This document shows positions 25,025-34,669 of a DNA stretch of 64,000 nt, piece after piece. Source of the DNA: Sphingomonas sp. BK345 (lineage in GTDB: Bacteria > Pseudomonadota > Alphaproteobacteria > Sphingomonadales > Sphingomonadaceae). The notes below the pieces were generated by a model. That model was not told where the DNA came from and ran no database searches. It was given only the letters and a program-made list of their open reading frames with translations. The stretch is from positions 806,001 to 870,000 of the forward strand of contig NZ_JACHZX010000002.1 in the NCBI RefSeq assembly GCF_014193845.1, given 5' to 3'. Position 1 is the stretch's first letter. Each line of letters opens with the position of its first letter. Both the position numbers and the translations under genes were made by a program.

Positions 25025-25906
25025 GTGGAGGCGACCGCATCTAACTACGCGCATGATCCGCGAGGAAGGATCGCGTACTCCGACCGGAACCAGCGCTCCA
25101 TGAAGATCGAGATCGTGCCGGCCACCGAGGCGACCATGGACGCCGTTGAGGCCTGGTTGGATGCGGAGGATGTCTCCTACCAGCGGGCCGAGCAGGACTG
25201 GGAGCGCAACGGCTTCGATGGCGAGAGGCCGGTGCGCGGCTTCCGCTGCAACTGGGACGGCACGAGGCGGCGCTGGGTCGACGGCACGACCACGGTCGAC
25301 GTGCTCATGGTCGATGGCGAGCCTGTGGGGTTCGTGGACGGCAAAGACATCCTCGAGGTCCGGCCGGACCCGCGGAGGCACGGCTACGGGCGCCGACTCG
25401 CGCACTTCATGATCGAGCGGTTCAGGGACGAGGACCGTTCCGTGCTGGAGATCGAAATCGCGCCGCGCTCGGCGGAGCCGTTCTGGCGGCGGATGGGCTT
25501 CAGCGTGGTTCCAGATCGGACAGGGCCGGGCGGCGGCATCTACGCGTATCTGGTCTTCGACCGCGCGTACGAGCTCTCAAGCGGCGCCGACGTCGACTTC
25601 TCGATCGAGTTCTTCACGGAGGATCAGCGCTACGAAGACGAGCCGGCCCCGTTCGCCACCATGTCGGGGACGGGCGAGCGCCTCCCGGACGGATCGGTCC
25701 AGCTGCCCCGCAGAGCGATTTGCTTCGATCCCACGCATGAGGGGCATCACGACTATTTCGTCCGCATCCGCGTGGACGGTCAGGAGATTCTCTTCGACAA
25801 GGGCAAGTATGCCGAGAGCCGCGCCTTGGGTGTCGTCTTCGATGCCGGCTACACCGACTTCGTCGACAGGATCCTGACGCCGACAAGCGCCTCGAACGGG
25901 AGATGA
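25025..25906 (+). CDS. GNAT-family N-acetyltransferase with C-terminal extension
   Basis: A 293-residue protein. The GNAT core spans about residues 26-175 with the acetyl-CoA loop RPDPRRHGYGRRLAHFM and strand-helix SVLEIEIAPRSAEPFWRRMGF. The last 110 residues (IEFFTEDQRYEDEP onward) are a separate domain I do not recognise. The GTG at 25025 has GGGAG 7 nt upstream; ATG 25100 (MKIEIVPA) starts exactly at the GNAT core but has a poor ribosome site, so the start is uncertain. It is divergent from the AhpD-like gene. Acceptor unknown. Confidence 0.8.
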   Translation: MEATASNYAHDPRGRIAYSDRNQRSMKIEIVPATEATMDAVEAWLDAEDVSYQRAEQDWERNGFDGERPVRGFRCNWDGTRRRWVDGTTTVDVLMVDGEPVGFVDGKDILEVRPDPRRHGYGRRLAHFMIERFRDEDRSVLEIEIAPRSAEPFWRRMGFSVVPDRTGPGGGIYAYLVFDRAYELSSGADVDFSIEFFTEDQRYEDEPAPFATMSGTGERLPDGSVQLPRRAICFDPTHEGHHDYFVRIRVDGQEILFDKGKYAESRALGVVFDAGYTDFVDRILTPTSASNGR

Positions 25907-25949
25907 GATCGGGCCGGCGGAGATGCCGTCCGTCGAACTCATCCGCTGG

Positions 25950-28019
25950 TCAAAGAGCGAGCTGGATTCGGTCCTCGTCCGCGCTCTCCGCTTCGGCGGG
26001 CACCGCGGAGCAGATCAGCACCTCGTCGTCCCCGAGGCTGATGCCTGGCGTGCGGATGTGGGTGACCGCGCCGCGCAGCAGCTTGGTCTTGCAGGTGCCG
26101 CACGTGCCTTCGCGGCAGCTGAACTCAGGCTCCAGTCCGCGCGCCTCGGCCAACTCGAGCAGCGTGCCCGAGCCGGGCGTCCAGCGTGCTTCCTTCAAGG
26201 AGTTCATGAACGCGACCGGCACCGGCTTGGTCGACGCCGGTCGAGGCGGAGCGGCCTGCGCGGTGCCGAGGTCCGGTTTGCGCGTCAGCGAGGATACGCC
26301 GAACGTCTCGGCGTGAATGCGGGCGTCTGCGACGTTGAGCGCGCGCAGGCCGTCGTAGAGCCCCTGCGTGAAGCTGGGCGGTCCGCACAGGTAGAAGTCG
26401 TAATCGTTGAACGGCAGGAAGCGGGTGAGCAGCGCCATGTCGACCCGACCGACGACATCGTAGTCGATGTCTTCCGAGGCGCTGCTCGGATCGCTGAGCA
26501 CGCGCACCAGCTTCACCGCGCTGTAGGACGCCTCGACCAGCTGAGCGAGCTCGCCGTCAAAGGCGCGTTCCGCTTTGGTGCGGGCGGCGTGGAACAGCCA
26601 GGTCGGCCGCACGCGCTGCTTGCGCACGCCTTCGTAGACGACGTGGCGCAGCATCGCGAGCATCGGGGTGATGCCAACGCCTGCGGCCAGCAGCACCGCA
26701 GGCCGGGTCTCGCGCGCGTCGATCGTGAACTCGCCCGCGGGCGCGCGCGCCTCGATCAAGTCGCCGACTTTGAGCGTGTCGTGAAGGTGCTGCGACACCG
26801 CGCCCTCCCGCTTTACGCTGATGCGGTAGACCTCATCAGACGGCGCGACCGACAGCGTGTAGGTGCGGATCACCGGCTTGTCGGTGCACGGCAGGGTCAC
26901 GCGGATCGGGAGGTGCTGACCCGCGTCGTGCGGCAGCAGCCCGGCACCATCGTCGGGCACGAAATGGAACGAGCGGATCGTAGCGCTCTCGTCCACGATC
27001 TTTGCCACCTTCAGCGGCCGCCAGCGAGTGGCGAGGTTGGCCGCGCGCACGCGATCAGCGGCCTGCTGCCAGTCGCCGGTCATCAGCGAGTTCGGCGACC
27101 AGCCGTCGTCGCGCATCCGCCAGCGCAGCGCCAGCGCGCCGCGACGGCGCACGACCTTGCGCGGGCGGAACGTCCACAGCCGCTCGGCGCCCTGGAAGGC
27201 CGCGATCTCGGGCGACTCCAGGATGACCTCGGCGTCGCCGGCCATCTGCAGGGTGTCTCCGGTCTCGTAGTCGACGAACAGCAGCCCGGCACGGCCGTTC
27301 AGTAGGATGTTGCCGAGCGTGTTGAAGAAGAGGTTGCCGTCGAAGTCGGGAATGGTGAGCGTGCCATCATCCCCGATCCTGACAAAGCCGCTGCGGCCAC
27401 CGCGGTGCGACACATCGACCTGGCGGCGATCCTCGCGGTCCGCATAGGATGCGACGAAGAAGGCGTCGGCGGCGGTGACGGCCGTGCGGGCGTCGGCGTC
27501 GAGTGTGGCACTCTCCTCGACCTCGCCCCGGTAAGGCAGCGCTGGATCGTGCGCGAACGAAAAGTCGCGCAGCTGGATGTAGCGCGGGCAATTGCCGAAG
27601 CTCTGGTCTACGTCGATCCGCATGCCCTCTGGCGTGACCGCGACGAAACCGTTCATCCGGTTGCGACGGCGGGTGTGCATCTCGATGCCGAGCAGTCCGA
27701 CGGGCTGGCCGTCGGCCATGCCGCCCGAGGCGGGATCACTCGGGTCCACGCGCGCGGAGATGTTGAGGATTGTCGGGGAAGGGGACGTCATGAAGCCGGG
27801 CTGGCCCTCCACGAAGGTGGCCCAGGCGTCTCCGGCATCATCGATGCTGCCAAGGACGATGTAGGGGAGCTGAGCATAGAAGTCGCGATGCTGGTCGGGC
27901 ATGAAGTCGCGCACCACGCGCTTGCCGACCTCGGCCATGCGCTCGGCCACGCCGACCTTTTCCTGGATGAACCGCTCGCCCTCGTGCCAGGTCGACAGCT
28001 TCGTCAACGTCCCGCCCAT
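25950..28019 (-). CDS. PNPOx-like / ferredoxin-NADP reductase / 2Fe-2S fusion oxidoreductase
   Basis: A 689-residue three-part enzyme. Residues about 1-320 resemble a pyridoxamine-phosphate-oxidase-like FMN domain (GVAERMAEVGKRVVRDFMPD, FVAVTPEGMRIDVDQSFGNC). Residues about 340-590 are a ferredoxin-reductase module (RTYTLSVAP for FAD, VLLAAGVGITPMLAML for NAD, FYLCGPPSF). The last 90 residues are a plant-type 2Fe-2S domain with CREGTCGTC and LICSA. ATG 28019 has GAGAGGG close upstream. It probably moves electrons from NAD(P)H through FAD and Fe-S to the FMN domain. Physiological substrate unknown. The GST gene precedes it on the same strand. Confidence 0.88.
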   Translation of the reverse strand: MGGTLTKLSTWHEGERFIQEKVGVAERMAEVGKRVVRDFMPDQHRDFYAQLPYIVLGSIDDAGDAWATFVEGQPGFMTSPSPTILNISARVDPSDPASGGMADGQPVGLLGIEMHTRRRNRMNGFVAVTPEGMRIDVDQSFGNCPRYIQLRDFSFAHDPALPYRGEVEESATLDADARTAVTAADAFFVASYADREDRRQVDVSHRGGRSGFVRIGDDGTLTIPDFDGNLFFNTLGNILLNGRAGLLFVDYETGDTLQMAGDAEVILESPEIAAFQGAERLWTFRPRKVVRRRGALALRWRMRDDGWSPNSLMTGDWQQAADRVRAANLATRWRPLKVAKIVDESATIRSFHFVPDDGAGLLPHDAGQHLPIRVTLPCTDKPVIRTYTLSVAPSDEVYRISVKREGAVSQHLHDTLKVGDLIEARAPAGEFTIDARETRPAVLLAAGVGITPMLAMLRHVVYEGVRKQRVRPTWLFHAARTKAERAFDGELAQLVEASYSAVKLVRVLSDPSSASEDIDYDVVGRVDMALLTRFLPFNDYDFYLCGPPSFTQGLYDGLRALNVADARIHAETFGVSSLTRKPDLGTAQAAPPRPASTKPVPVAFMNSLKEARWTPGSGTLLELAEARGLEPEFSCREGTCGTCKTKLLRGAVTHIRTPGISLGDDEVLICSAVPAEAESADEDRIQLAL

Positions 28020-28079
28020 GATCCCTCTCCCTCCCATACCGATTGCGGGCGCGCCACGATGGCGTGCCCGCTCAGGCGT

Positions 28080-28697
28080 TCACGCTGCGGCCGCGAGGCC
28101 GACGGGAGTTTGCACGAAGGGCACGAAGCCGGGCAGCGCCTCGATGCGGCGGAGAAAGGCGTTGACCGCCGGATAGTCGGACAGGTCGACGTTGCCCTCC
28201 GGAGCCCGCGCGACATAGCTGTAGATCGCGACGTCGGCGATGGTGAGCTTGTCTCCGGTCAGGAAGTCGCGATCGGCAAGCTGCTTCTCCAGCTTGGCAA
28301 GGATGGTGTGCGCCCGAGCGATCACCTCGTCCGGGTTGTACTTGGCACCGAAGACGGTGATCAGCCGCGCCGCGGCGGGGCCGTAGGCGATCTCGCCCGC
28401 GGCGACGGACAGCCAGCGCTGGACCGCCGCGGCACCCTTCGCGTCTTCGGGCAGCAGGTCCGTGCGGCCGGTCTTCTTCGCGAGATAGACCAGGATTGCG
28501 TTCGAGTCAGAGATGACCACCCCGTCGTCCTCGAGCACCGGGACCTGGCCGAAGGGGTTCTTCTCGAGGAACTCGGGCGACTTGTGGGCACCGGCCTTCA
28601 GGTCGACCTCGACCAGCTCGGCGGGGATGCCCAGCAGGGAGACGAAGAGGGCGGCGCGGTGCGAGTGGCCCGAGAGCGGGTGGTGATAGAGCTTCAT
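28080..28697 (-). CDS. glutathione S-transferase
   Basis: A 205-residue cytosolic GST: thioredoxin-like domain ([40 protein letters not shown] with the glutathione-binding VPVL...DSN) and a helical C-terminal domain ([20 protein letters not shown]). ATG 28697 follows AGGAACCG. It is followed after 60 nt by the fusion oxidoreductase gene, suggesting a shared detoxification role. The class and electrophile substrate are not evident. Confidence 0.92.
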   Translation of the reverse strand: MKLYHHPLSGHSHRAALFVSLLGIPAELVEVDLKAGAHKSPEFLEKNPFGQVPVLEDDGVVISDSNAILVYLAKKTGRTDLLPEDAKGAAAVQRWLSVAAGEIAYGPAAARLITVFGAKYNPDEVIARAHTILAKLEKQLADRDFLTGDKLTIADVAIYSYVARAPEGNVDLSDYPAVNAFLRRIEALPGFVPFVQTPVGLAAAA

Positions 28698-29143
28698 GGT
28701 TCGGTTCCTGGCGTTCCGACCGGGACCACCCCGATCGGCACTGCATTTCTGCCGTTCCGGACCGTCGCGGAGAACGCTCGGAGTGGGAACTTCATTGTTA
28801 CGCCCATCGCAATGATCGTTGAGCTGTATGGCTGGCGTTGCTGCGCCTGTTGACGGCAAGCAGCCTGATCGGGCTTGCCCACGGCTCGCGCTATCGGCCG
28901 AACCCACCTTCGGCCTCGCGATCGGCGCAGCTATCACCTCCTGAGGTGGCGGGCAGGTGGTTTCGACGCTGCAGACCCGACCACGGTTCTTCAAGGGTCT
29001 GCGGGTATCTGAACCCCGTTCAGAATGTCCGCTCCCGAAATCGGCGACTTACTTAGGTTATTACCGCCTCTCGGTCGTCAGCTGCCGCGAACTGAGGCTT
29101 GGTCGGAGTTGTTGAACGGAGTTCGTACGCACACGGCTTCCGA
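28698..29143. other. gene-free stretch with several small hairpins
   Basis: 446 nt between the exonuclease stop and the GST start. It contains three inverted repeats: GGCAAGC/GCTTGCC (28855-28879), a tight CACCTC-CT-GAGGTG (about 28936-28949) and GCAGACCC/GGGTCTGC (28971-29002). The last could end the exonuclease transcript, although it has no T-run. The GST promoter must lie in the left part. I see no convincing coding region. Confidence 0.5.
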
Positions 29144-30034
29144 TCACGCCCCCTGCATGGCTCGGACCTCGTCCTCGACGAGTATGCGCAGAGCCGAGCC
29201 GGTAGCGCGGAGCTCCTCCGCCTTGCGGTATGGAGCGCTCGCCTCGACGAACCTGCCGTACGGTTGATCATCGCTGACGACGAGCATCGTCGTCGTCGTG
29301 CCGACCGAGGCGACGACGCGCGCACCCAGCTCTGCCAAGCGAACCGCCAGCGGGCCGTCATGAGCTTGTCCAAGAACAAATGCTCGTTCGCCTTTGAGGT
29401 AGCCATCTGCCGCCGGCTTCGGCACCAGGCCACCCCGTGGGTTCGCCGGCTTCAGCCAACCCGCGAGGTCAATCCCGGTATGGTCGATCGCCCTGACGAT
29501 CACCATTCCCGCTGCCCGGGCGTCGCTGAGAGCGTCGTGGTGCTTGTGCCGTACGCCCAGGAAGCGGGTCAGCACGTTAAGCCGATGGCTTGGCAAGTCG
29601 GGCCAGGCGCGCTTCGCCACCCGCACGCTATCCAGCCACGTCGTTTCGATCGTGCGCCGGTCATGAAAGCGGCAGGCGGCCGCAAGCGCGCCCTTGTCGA
29701 AGTTGGAGTGCGCTACCGTCACCCGGCCGGTCAGATGACCGTCGACGATCTCGTGGACGTGGCCGAATGTCGGCTTGCCCACGACGTGATCGCAGCTGAT
29801 GCCATGGATGCGCGTGTTGAAGGGCGAGAACTCGTCGCAGGGATCGACGAGAGTCTCATAGGCGAACACCTCTTGTCCATCCCGAAAGCCGACGATGCCG
29901 ATCTGGCAGATGCTGCTGACGCGCGAACAGGCGGTTTCGACATCGACGACGACGAAGTCGACGCTCGGTTCTGAGGCCGCAGGCACTCGTATTTCGGTTC
30001 GCATGCTCGTCATGAGGTTCATCGTTCGGAACAT
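29144..30034 (-). CDS. DnaQ-type 3'-5' exonuclease fused to a BRCT domain
   Basis: A 296-residue protein. Residues about 25-190 are a DEDDh exonuclease: VVDVETACS (D31, E33), HSNFDKGAL with the second-motif Asp, and HHDALSDARA with His and Asp. The C-terminal 90 residues (YLKGERAFVLGQAHDGPLAV, VASVGTTTTMLVVSDDQPYG) form a BRCT domain that may bind DNA ends or protein partners. The start is uncertain: 30034 or a nearby downstream ATG, none with a strong ribosome site. It lies 83 nt beyond the SRAP gene at the end of the LexA-controlled mutasome cluster, so a repair role is likely. Confidence 0.85.
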   Translation of the reverse strand: MFRTMNLMTSMRTEIRVPAASEPSVDFVVVDVETACSRVSSICQIGIVGFRDGQEVFAYETLVDPCDEFSPFNTRIHGISCDHVVGKPTFGHVHEIVDGHLTGRVTVAHSNFDKGALAAACRFHDRRTIETTWLDSVRVAKRAWPDLPSHRLNVLTRFLGVRHKHHDALSDARAAGMVIVRAIDHTGIDLAGWLKPANPRGGLVPKPAADGYLKGERAFVLGQAHDGPLAVRLAELGARVVASVGTTTTMLVVSDDQPYGRFVEASAPYRKAEELRATGSALRILVEDEVRAMQGA

Positions 30035-30116
30035 ACCATGTCCGGCACGCTTCGCTACGGACGTCAGCCGCCGGGCGGCCGGGCAGCACCGACGCGTTGG
30101 GCGTAGGGCGGCGGCG

Positions 30117-30743
30117 TCAAGCCACGCTCATCAGCTGCGACGGATAGGCCGACACGAGCGGAAGGGCCTCCTCGGCTGGTGCCGTGAGCCAGCGTACATG
30201 ATCTTCCGCCATGAGGATGACCGGCATGGCCTTGGGGTGCTTGGGCGCAACGAGCGCGTTCGGCTCAGTCGTGCAGAAGGCGTAGACCCGGTCATGATCC
30301 TCATCGACCTTCCAGACGCCCGCAAAGCAGGGCTCGGGCTGGTCTGAGACGGTGAACCACCAGTTCGTGTCGCCTGGCCCGCTGCGATCGGCAACGGCCT
30401 TGGGCTCGGCAAAGCGCGAGAAAGGCACAAGACAGCGGTGGTCGGGCTTGAGAAGCCAGGGCCGCCACATGTTGCTCGAAAGATTGCGGCAGTTGGTCCA
30501 CCAGTCATGCAGGAACGGCATCTCGCCTTCGCGCGCCGGCCGCTTGCGCGGCTTCCTGGTCGGAAACCCCCATTTCATGGTGCTGAGCACGCGATGCCCG
30601 GCCTCCATCCGCACCACGTAGCCTGGCTTGCCGGGCGCGGCATAGTCCTTGGTGACCTCGAGCTCGTTGCGGGTGTCGTCGCCAGCCTGGAAATAGTCGA
30701 GATACTCCCAGCCCTCGACCTTGAGATTGTACAGGTTGCACAT
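30117..30743 (-). CDS. SRAP / YedK-like abasic-site processing protein
   Basis: A 208-residue SRAP (HMCES/YedK) protein. ATG 30743 places catalytic Cys at position 2 (MCNLYNL), which is required for the thiazolidine crosslink to abasic sites in single-stranded DNA. Other hallmarks are MKWGFPTRK, CLVPFSRFAEPK, CFAGVWK and KHPKAMPVILM with the conserved His. Longer frames would hide Cys2 and are rejected. It is 13 nt after the zinc-ribbon gene, at the end of the imuA-imuB-dnaE2 operon; protecting abasic sites during translesion synthesis is a sensible role there. Confidence 0.92.
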   Translation of the reverse strand: MCNLYNLKVEGWEYLDYFQAGDDTRNELEVTKDYAAPGKPGYVVRMEAGHRVLSTMKWGFPTRKPRKRPAREGEMPFLHDWWTNCRNLSSNMWRPWLLKPDHRCLVPFSRFAEPKAVADRSGPGDTNWWFTVSDQPEPCFAGVWKVDEDHDRVYAFCTTEPNALVAPKHPKAMPVILMAEDHVRWLTAPAEEALPLVSAYPSQLMSVA

Positions 30744-30756
30744 GGTGGCGATCCGA

Positions 30757-31125
30757 TCACGAGCGGTAGCGCGACACAACCCTCTTCCACTCATGGCGGT
30801 CGGGGTAGGGCGGTTGCGGCCCTTCGGGCTGCTCGCGAGTGACGACGAAGCGGGGCCGGACGACGCGGCCGGCCTCGCGACAGGGCTGGCAGCAAAGTCG
30901 CCGGATAGCGTTCGGCAGGCCATCGTCCCAGCCGCGCTTCGTGAACAGCCGCCAGAGCGGGATTGCGTCGAGCAGCCTGACGTGACCGCAGGCGGGGCAG
31001 GTCAGCCGAAAGGTCCGGCGATGGAGCGCGCATTGTTCGAGCGTCCGCAGCTTGCGCCCGACATGATCGACGGCGTCGTCAGCCCGACTATCCGACGAGG
31101 TTACCTGGTCCGGCTCAGTCCTCAT
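30757..31125 (-). CDS. hypothetical zinc-ribbon protein in the mutasome operon
   Basis: A 122-residue protein with four cysteines arranged as a zinc ribbon (TCPACGHVRLLDAIPLW ... RRLCCQPCREAGRV). No named family recognised. It overlaps the 91-residue gene by 11 nt and is 13 nt from the SRAP gene, so it is embedded in the LexA-box operon. The ribbon suggests binding to DNA or to a polymerase subunit. Function unknown. Confidence 0.75.
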   Translation of the reverse strand: MRTEPDQVTSSDSRADDAVDHVGRKLRTLEQCALHRRTFRLTCPACGHVRLLDAIPLWRLFTKRGWDDGLPNAIRRLCCQPCREAGRVVRPRFVVTREQPEGPQPPYPDRHEWKRVVSRYRS

Positions 31126-31390
31126 GCCGGCCTGCCAACCGCAGCTGCCGGACGATGCCGTTGAACGCGGCGGTGGTACCCTGCGCGCGCCCGATCTCGT
31201 TGTCTTGACCGGCCGAGTCCCAGAACAGCTCGAGGGGCCAGCGCTCGGGGCAGTGCGGCAGCAAACAGCGCAGCGCGAGCCGGACCTCGACCGCGTCGAC
31301 CCGCATCTCGCCCGAGCGGACCATCGCGGCGCGAAGGATGTGGAGCGACAAAGAGATGATCACGCGCTGGTGGCGCGGCAGGCTGGCCAC
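31115..31390 (-). CDS. hypothetical 91-residue protein downstream of dnaE2
   Basis: GTG start at 31390, 3 nt after the dnaE2 stop, and an 11-nt overlap with the next gene. The sequence (HQRVIISLSLHILRAAMVRS, VRLALRCLLPHCPERWPLEL) looks like a compact helical protein with a tail FNGIVRQLRLAGRHED. I do not recognise it. There is no strong ribosome site, so it may depend on translational coupling with dnaE2. A second overlapping frame exists here, but this one has the more protein-like composition. Confidence 0.65.
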   Translation of the reverse strand: MASLPRHQRVIISLSLHILRAAMVRSGEMRVDAVEVRLALRCLLPHCPERWPLELFWDSAGQDNEIGRAQGTTAAFNGIVRQLRLAGRHED

Positions 31391-31393
31391 GGC

Positions 31394-34300
31394 TCACCGG
31401 AAGTCGCGCGTCTTGACCCGCACGACCTCCTCGGGATCCAGGCCGGCGGCGTGCGGCGGCCAGTAGCTGTCACGCGGGCCCGGCTTCCAGCCTGCGTCGC
31501 CACGATCGGGCGTACCTGCGTGGCGGGCGCCGTCGCCGCGGCCGGTCGCGTGCGGGAAGTCCATCTGCCCGACCTGCGAGAGCAGGTCGCCATAGTCGAC
31601 GATGCGATCGCAGATGACGTGGATGACCTCGCCTTCCTTCTGGACCCGCCCCTTCATCCCAATCATCGCCGCCGACATGACGGTGCGGCGCTGCGCCTCG
31701 AACCGATCGGGCCAAAGAATGCCGTTGGCGATCCCGCTCTCGTCCTCGATGGTGATGAACAGCACGCCCTTGGCGGACCCAGGCTTCTGGCGGACGAGGA
31801 TGATGCCGGCGACCTCGACATGGCGGCCGTCGCGGATGGTCGCGAGATCGGCGCAGCGCTTGACCCCGCGCCGGGTGAGATCGTCGCGAAGGAAGGCGAG
31901 CGGATGTGCGCGCAGCGACAACTGCAGCGCCCGATAATCCTCGACCACCTCGCGTCCGTCGGTCATCGGCTTGAGCGCGACGATCGGCTCCAGCCCTTCC
32001 GGGCTAAATGCCGCCTCGCGCTCGTCGGCGGCGGCGAACAGCGGCAGCGGCGCCTCGCCGAGCCCGCGCACCTTCCACAGACCCTGCCGCCGATCCTCGC
32101 CGAACGCGTGGAACGCGTCAGCTTCGGCCAGCCGCTCGATCGCGGCGCGGGGCACGCCGGCGCGGCGCCAGACCTCCTCGACCGACTGAAACAGCGTTTC
32201 GCCTCGCGCGGCGACGATCGCGGCGCCATGGACGTTGGCGAGCCCGCGGACCTGCCGGAGACCGAGGCGCACGGCGAGATAGCGTCCGCGGGTCGGCTCG
32301 AGCGTGCAGTCCCACCGGCTGGCGTTAATGCAGGCGGGGCGGACCTCCACTCCATGCTCGCGCGCGTCGCGGACCACCTGAGCGGGCGCGTAGAAGCCCA
32401 TCGGCTGCGCATTGAGGAGCGCGCAACAGAAGACGTCGGGATGATGATGCTTCATCCAGCAGCTCGCATACGCGATCTTCGCGAATGAGGCGGCGTGGCT
32501 CTCGGGGAAACCGTAGGAGCCGAACCCCTCGATCTGTTTGAACGTCCGCTCGGCGAAGTCGCGCGGGTAGCCCCGCTCGACCATGCCCTCGACGAGCTTG
32601 TCGTAAAAATGGCTGACCCCGCCGGTGAATTTGAACGTCGCCATCGCGCGCCTGAGCTGATCGGCCTCAGAGGGTGTGAAGCCCGCGCCGACGATCGCGA
32701 CCTTCATCGCCTGCTCCTGGAAAAGCGGCACACCCAAGGTCTTCTCCAGGACCGCGCGCAGCTCGGGGCGCGGGTAATCGGGCTTCTCGATCCCCTCGCG
32801 ACGGCGCAGGTAAGGGTGGACCATGTCGCCTTGGATGGGACCAGGGCGCACGATCGCGACCTCGATCACGAGATCGTAGAAGCGCCGCGGCTTCATCCGC
32901 GGCAGCATCGACATCTGCGCCCGGCTTTCGATCTGGAAGACGCCGAGCGTGTCGGCTTTCTGGATCATCGCGTAGACGTCGGGATCGTCGTCCTGCAGGT
33001 CGGCCATGCCCACCCGGATGTCCTTGGCCTCGTCGAGCAGGTTGAAGGCCCGGTTCATGCAGCCGAGCATGCCCAAGCCCAGCACGTCGACCTTCATGAA
33101 CTTCAAGGCATCGATATCGTCCTTGTCCCACTCGATCACCTGGCGGTCGACCATCGCCGCGGGCTCGATCGGCACGAGATCGTCGAGCCGGTCGTGGGTC
33201 AGCACGAAGCCGCCGGGATGCTGCGAGAGGTGACGGGGGACCCCGATCAGCCGCCTCGCGAGATCGAGCGCCAGACGCAGCCGCCGGTCCGCCATGTTGA
33301 GCCCGAGCTCGTTGACCTGCTTCTCGCCTACACCCTCCTGGCTCCAACCCCAGACGAGGCCGGCGAGCGCCTTAGTAAGGTCTTCCGGCAGCCCCAGCGC
33401 CTTGCCGACTTCGCGCACCGCGCCGCGCGCGCGGTAGCGTGTCACGACCGCAGTCAGCGCCGACCGGTCACGGCCGTAGGTCTCGTAGATCCACTGGATG
33501 ATCTCTTCGCGGCGCTCATGCTCGAAGTCGACGTCGATGTCGGGGGGCTCACGGCGCTCGCCCGAGACGAAGCGCTCGAACAGCAGCTCGTGCTTAATGG
33601 GATCGATGCTGGTGACCCCCAGCACGAAGCAGACGCAGCTGTTCGCCGCCGAGCCGCGCCCCTGGCAGAGGATGCCGCGGCGGCGGCTCTCCGCGACGAT
33701 GCTGTTCACGGTCAGGAAGTAGGGCGCGTAGCCGAGGTCGCCGATCAGCCTGAGCTCGTGGGCGATCTGCTTCTGATAGGGCAGGGGGACGCCATCGGGA
33801 AACATCCGTCCGGCTGCCTCGCGGGTCAGCTGCTCGAGGGCGCCTTGCGCCGTCAGGCCTTCGACCACCTCCTCGTGCGGGTACTGGTAGCTGAGCTCGC
33901 CCAGATCGAAGCGACACGCCCTCGCGATGTCGGCCGTCGCGGCGATCGCGTCGGGGAAGGCAGCGAAGCGGCGCTCCATCTCCCCCGGTGATTTCAGGTG
34001 GCGATCGGCATGCCGCTCGCGGCGATGCCCGAGCGTATCGACGGTGCACTTCTCGCGGATGGCGGTGACCACGTCCTGGAGGAGGCGTGCCTCGGGCGCG
34101 TGGTAGAGCACATCCCCTGTCGCGACGGAGCGCACGCCGGCGGCCTTTGCCTGAGCCGCGAGTTCGTGCAGCCGCATTGCGTCGTCGGGTCGGCGGCGCA
34201 GCGCGAGCGAGCAATAGCTTCGGGTGCCGAACGCTTGGCTGAGCTCTTCCAGGTGGCGCGCAGTGGTTCTGCCGGGCAGGTCGGGGAGGAGGATCGCGAT

Positions 34301-34669
34301 CAGCCCTTCCGCGCGTGCCGCGACATCGCTCCAACCGAGCGTGCAGCCGCCCTTGCCGGCGCGGGACTTGCCGAGCGTGAGCAGCCGGCTAAGCCGCGAC
34401 CAGGCCGAGCGGTCGGTCGGGTAGAGCAGCAGGCCGCGGCCATCGTCGAGCAGGAGCCGCGTACCCGCGATCAGCCGCACCCCGGTGGCCTTCTGGGCCT
34501 CCCAGGCACGCACCACGCCCGCGACACTGCCGAGATCGGCGACGCCGAGCGCCGTGTGGCCGAGCAGCGCGGCGGCAGCGAATAGCTCGTCGGGCGACGA
34601 GGCGCCGCGCAGGAACGAGAAGTGGCTCGTCACCTGGAGTTCGACATAGGTGGGGTTGGACCGGCTCAT
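31394..34669 (-). CDS. dnaE2: error-prone DNA polymerase DnaE2
   Basis: A 1091-residue C-family polymerase, the usual length for DnaE2. The PHP domain begins [15 protein letters not shown]. The palm contains [10 protein letters not shown] and the catalytic PDIDVDF at 376-382, with further markers [14 protein letters not shown] and QEQAMKVAI. The C-terminal OB fold ([20 protein letters not shown]) is present. ATG 34669 shares one base with the imuB stop (TGATG), so it is translationally coupled to imuB. With ImuA and ImuB it performs SOS mutagenic translesion synthesis. It is controlled by the LexA box at 37162. Confidence 0.96.
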   Translation of the reverse strand: MSRSNPTYVELQVTSHFSFLRGASSPDELFAAAALLGHTALGVADLGSVAGVVRAWEAQKATGVRLIAGTRLLLDDGRGLLLYPTDRSAWSRLSRLLTLGKSRAGKGGCTLGWSDVAARAEGLIAILLPDLPGRTTARHLEELSQAFGTRSYCSLALRRRPDDAMRLHELAAQAKAAGVRSVATGDVLYHAPEARLLQDVVTAIREKCTVDTLGHRRERHADRHLKSPGEMERRFAAFPDAIAATADIARACRFDLGELSYQYPHEEVVEGLTAQGALEQLTREAAGRMFPDGVPLPYQKQIAHELRLIGDLGYAPYFLTVNSIVAESRRRGILCQGRGSAANSCVCFVLGVTSIDPIKHELLFERFVSGERREPPDIDVDFEHERREEIIQWIYETYGRDRSALTAVVTRYRARGAVREVGKALGLPEDLTKALAGLVWGWSQEGVGEKQVNELGLNMADRRLRLALDLARRLIGVPRHLSQHPGGFVLTHDRLDDLVPIEPAAMVDRQVIEWDKDDIDALKFMKVDVLGLGMLGCMNRAFNLLDEAKDIRVGMADLQDDDPDVYAMIQKADTLGVFQIESRAQMSMLPRMKPRRFYDLVIEVAIVRPGPIQGDMVHPYLRRREGIEKPDYPRPELRAVLEKTLGVPLFQEQAMKVAIVGAGFTPSEADQLRRAMATFKFTGGVSHFYDKLVEGMVERGYPRDFAERTFKQIEGFGSYGFPESHAASFAKIAYASCWMKHHHPDVFCCALLNAQPMGFYAPAQVVRDAREHGVEVRPACINASRWDCTLEPTRGRYLAVRLGLRQVRGLANVHGAAIVAARGETLFQSVEEVWRRAGVPRAAIERLAEADAFHAFGEDRRQGLWKVRGLGEAPLPLFAAADEREAAFSPEGLEPIVALKPMTDGREVVEDYRALQLSLRAHPLAFLRDDLTRRGVKRCADLATIRDGRHVEVAGIILVRQKPGSAKGVLFITIEDESGIANGILWPDRFEAQRRTVMSAAMIGMKGRVQKEGEVIHVICDRIVDYGDLLSQVGQMDFPHATGRGDGARHAGTPDRGDAGWKPGPRDSYWPPHAAGLDPEEVVRVKTRDFR

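Noticed and set aside
28838..29056. Small open frame in the 446-nt gap before the glutathione transferase
   Set aside because: No ribosome site, odd composition, and it is crossed by three hairpins; treated as non-coding.
31122..31397. Alternative frame overlapping the 91-residue gene after dnaE2
   Set aside because: It is Arg/Ala/Pro-rich and typical of a shifted frame; the chosen frame has a more natural composition.
31124..33991. Long plus-strand open frames opposite dnaE2
   Set aside because: Antisense shadows of a well-conserved polymerase; compositions are not protein-like.
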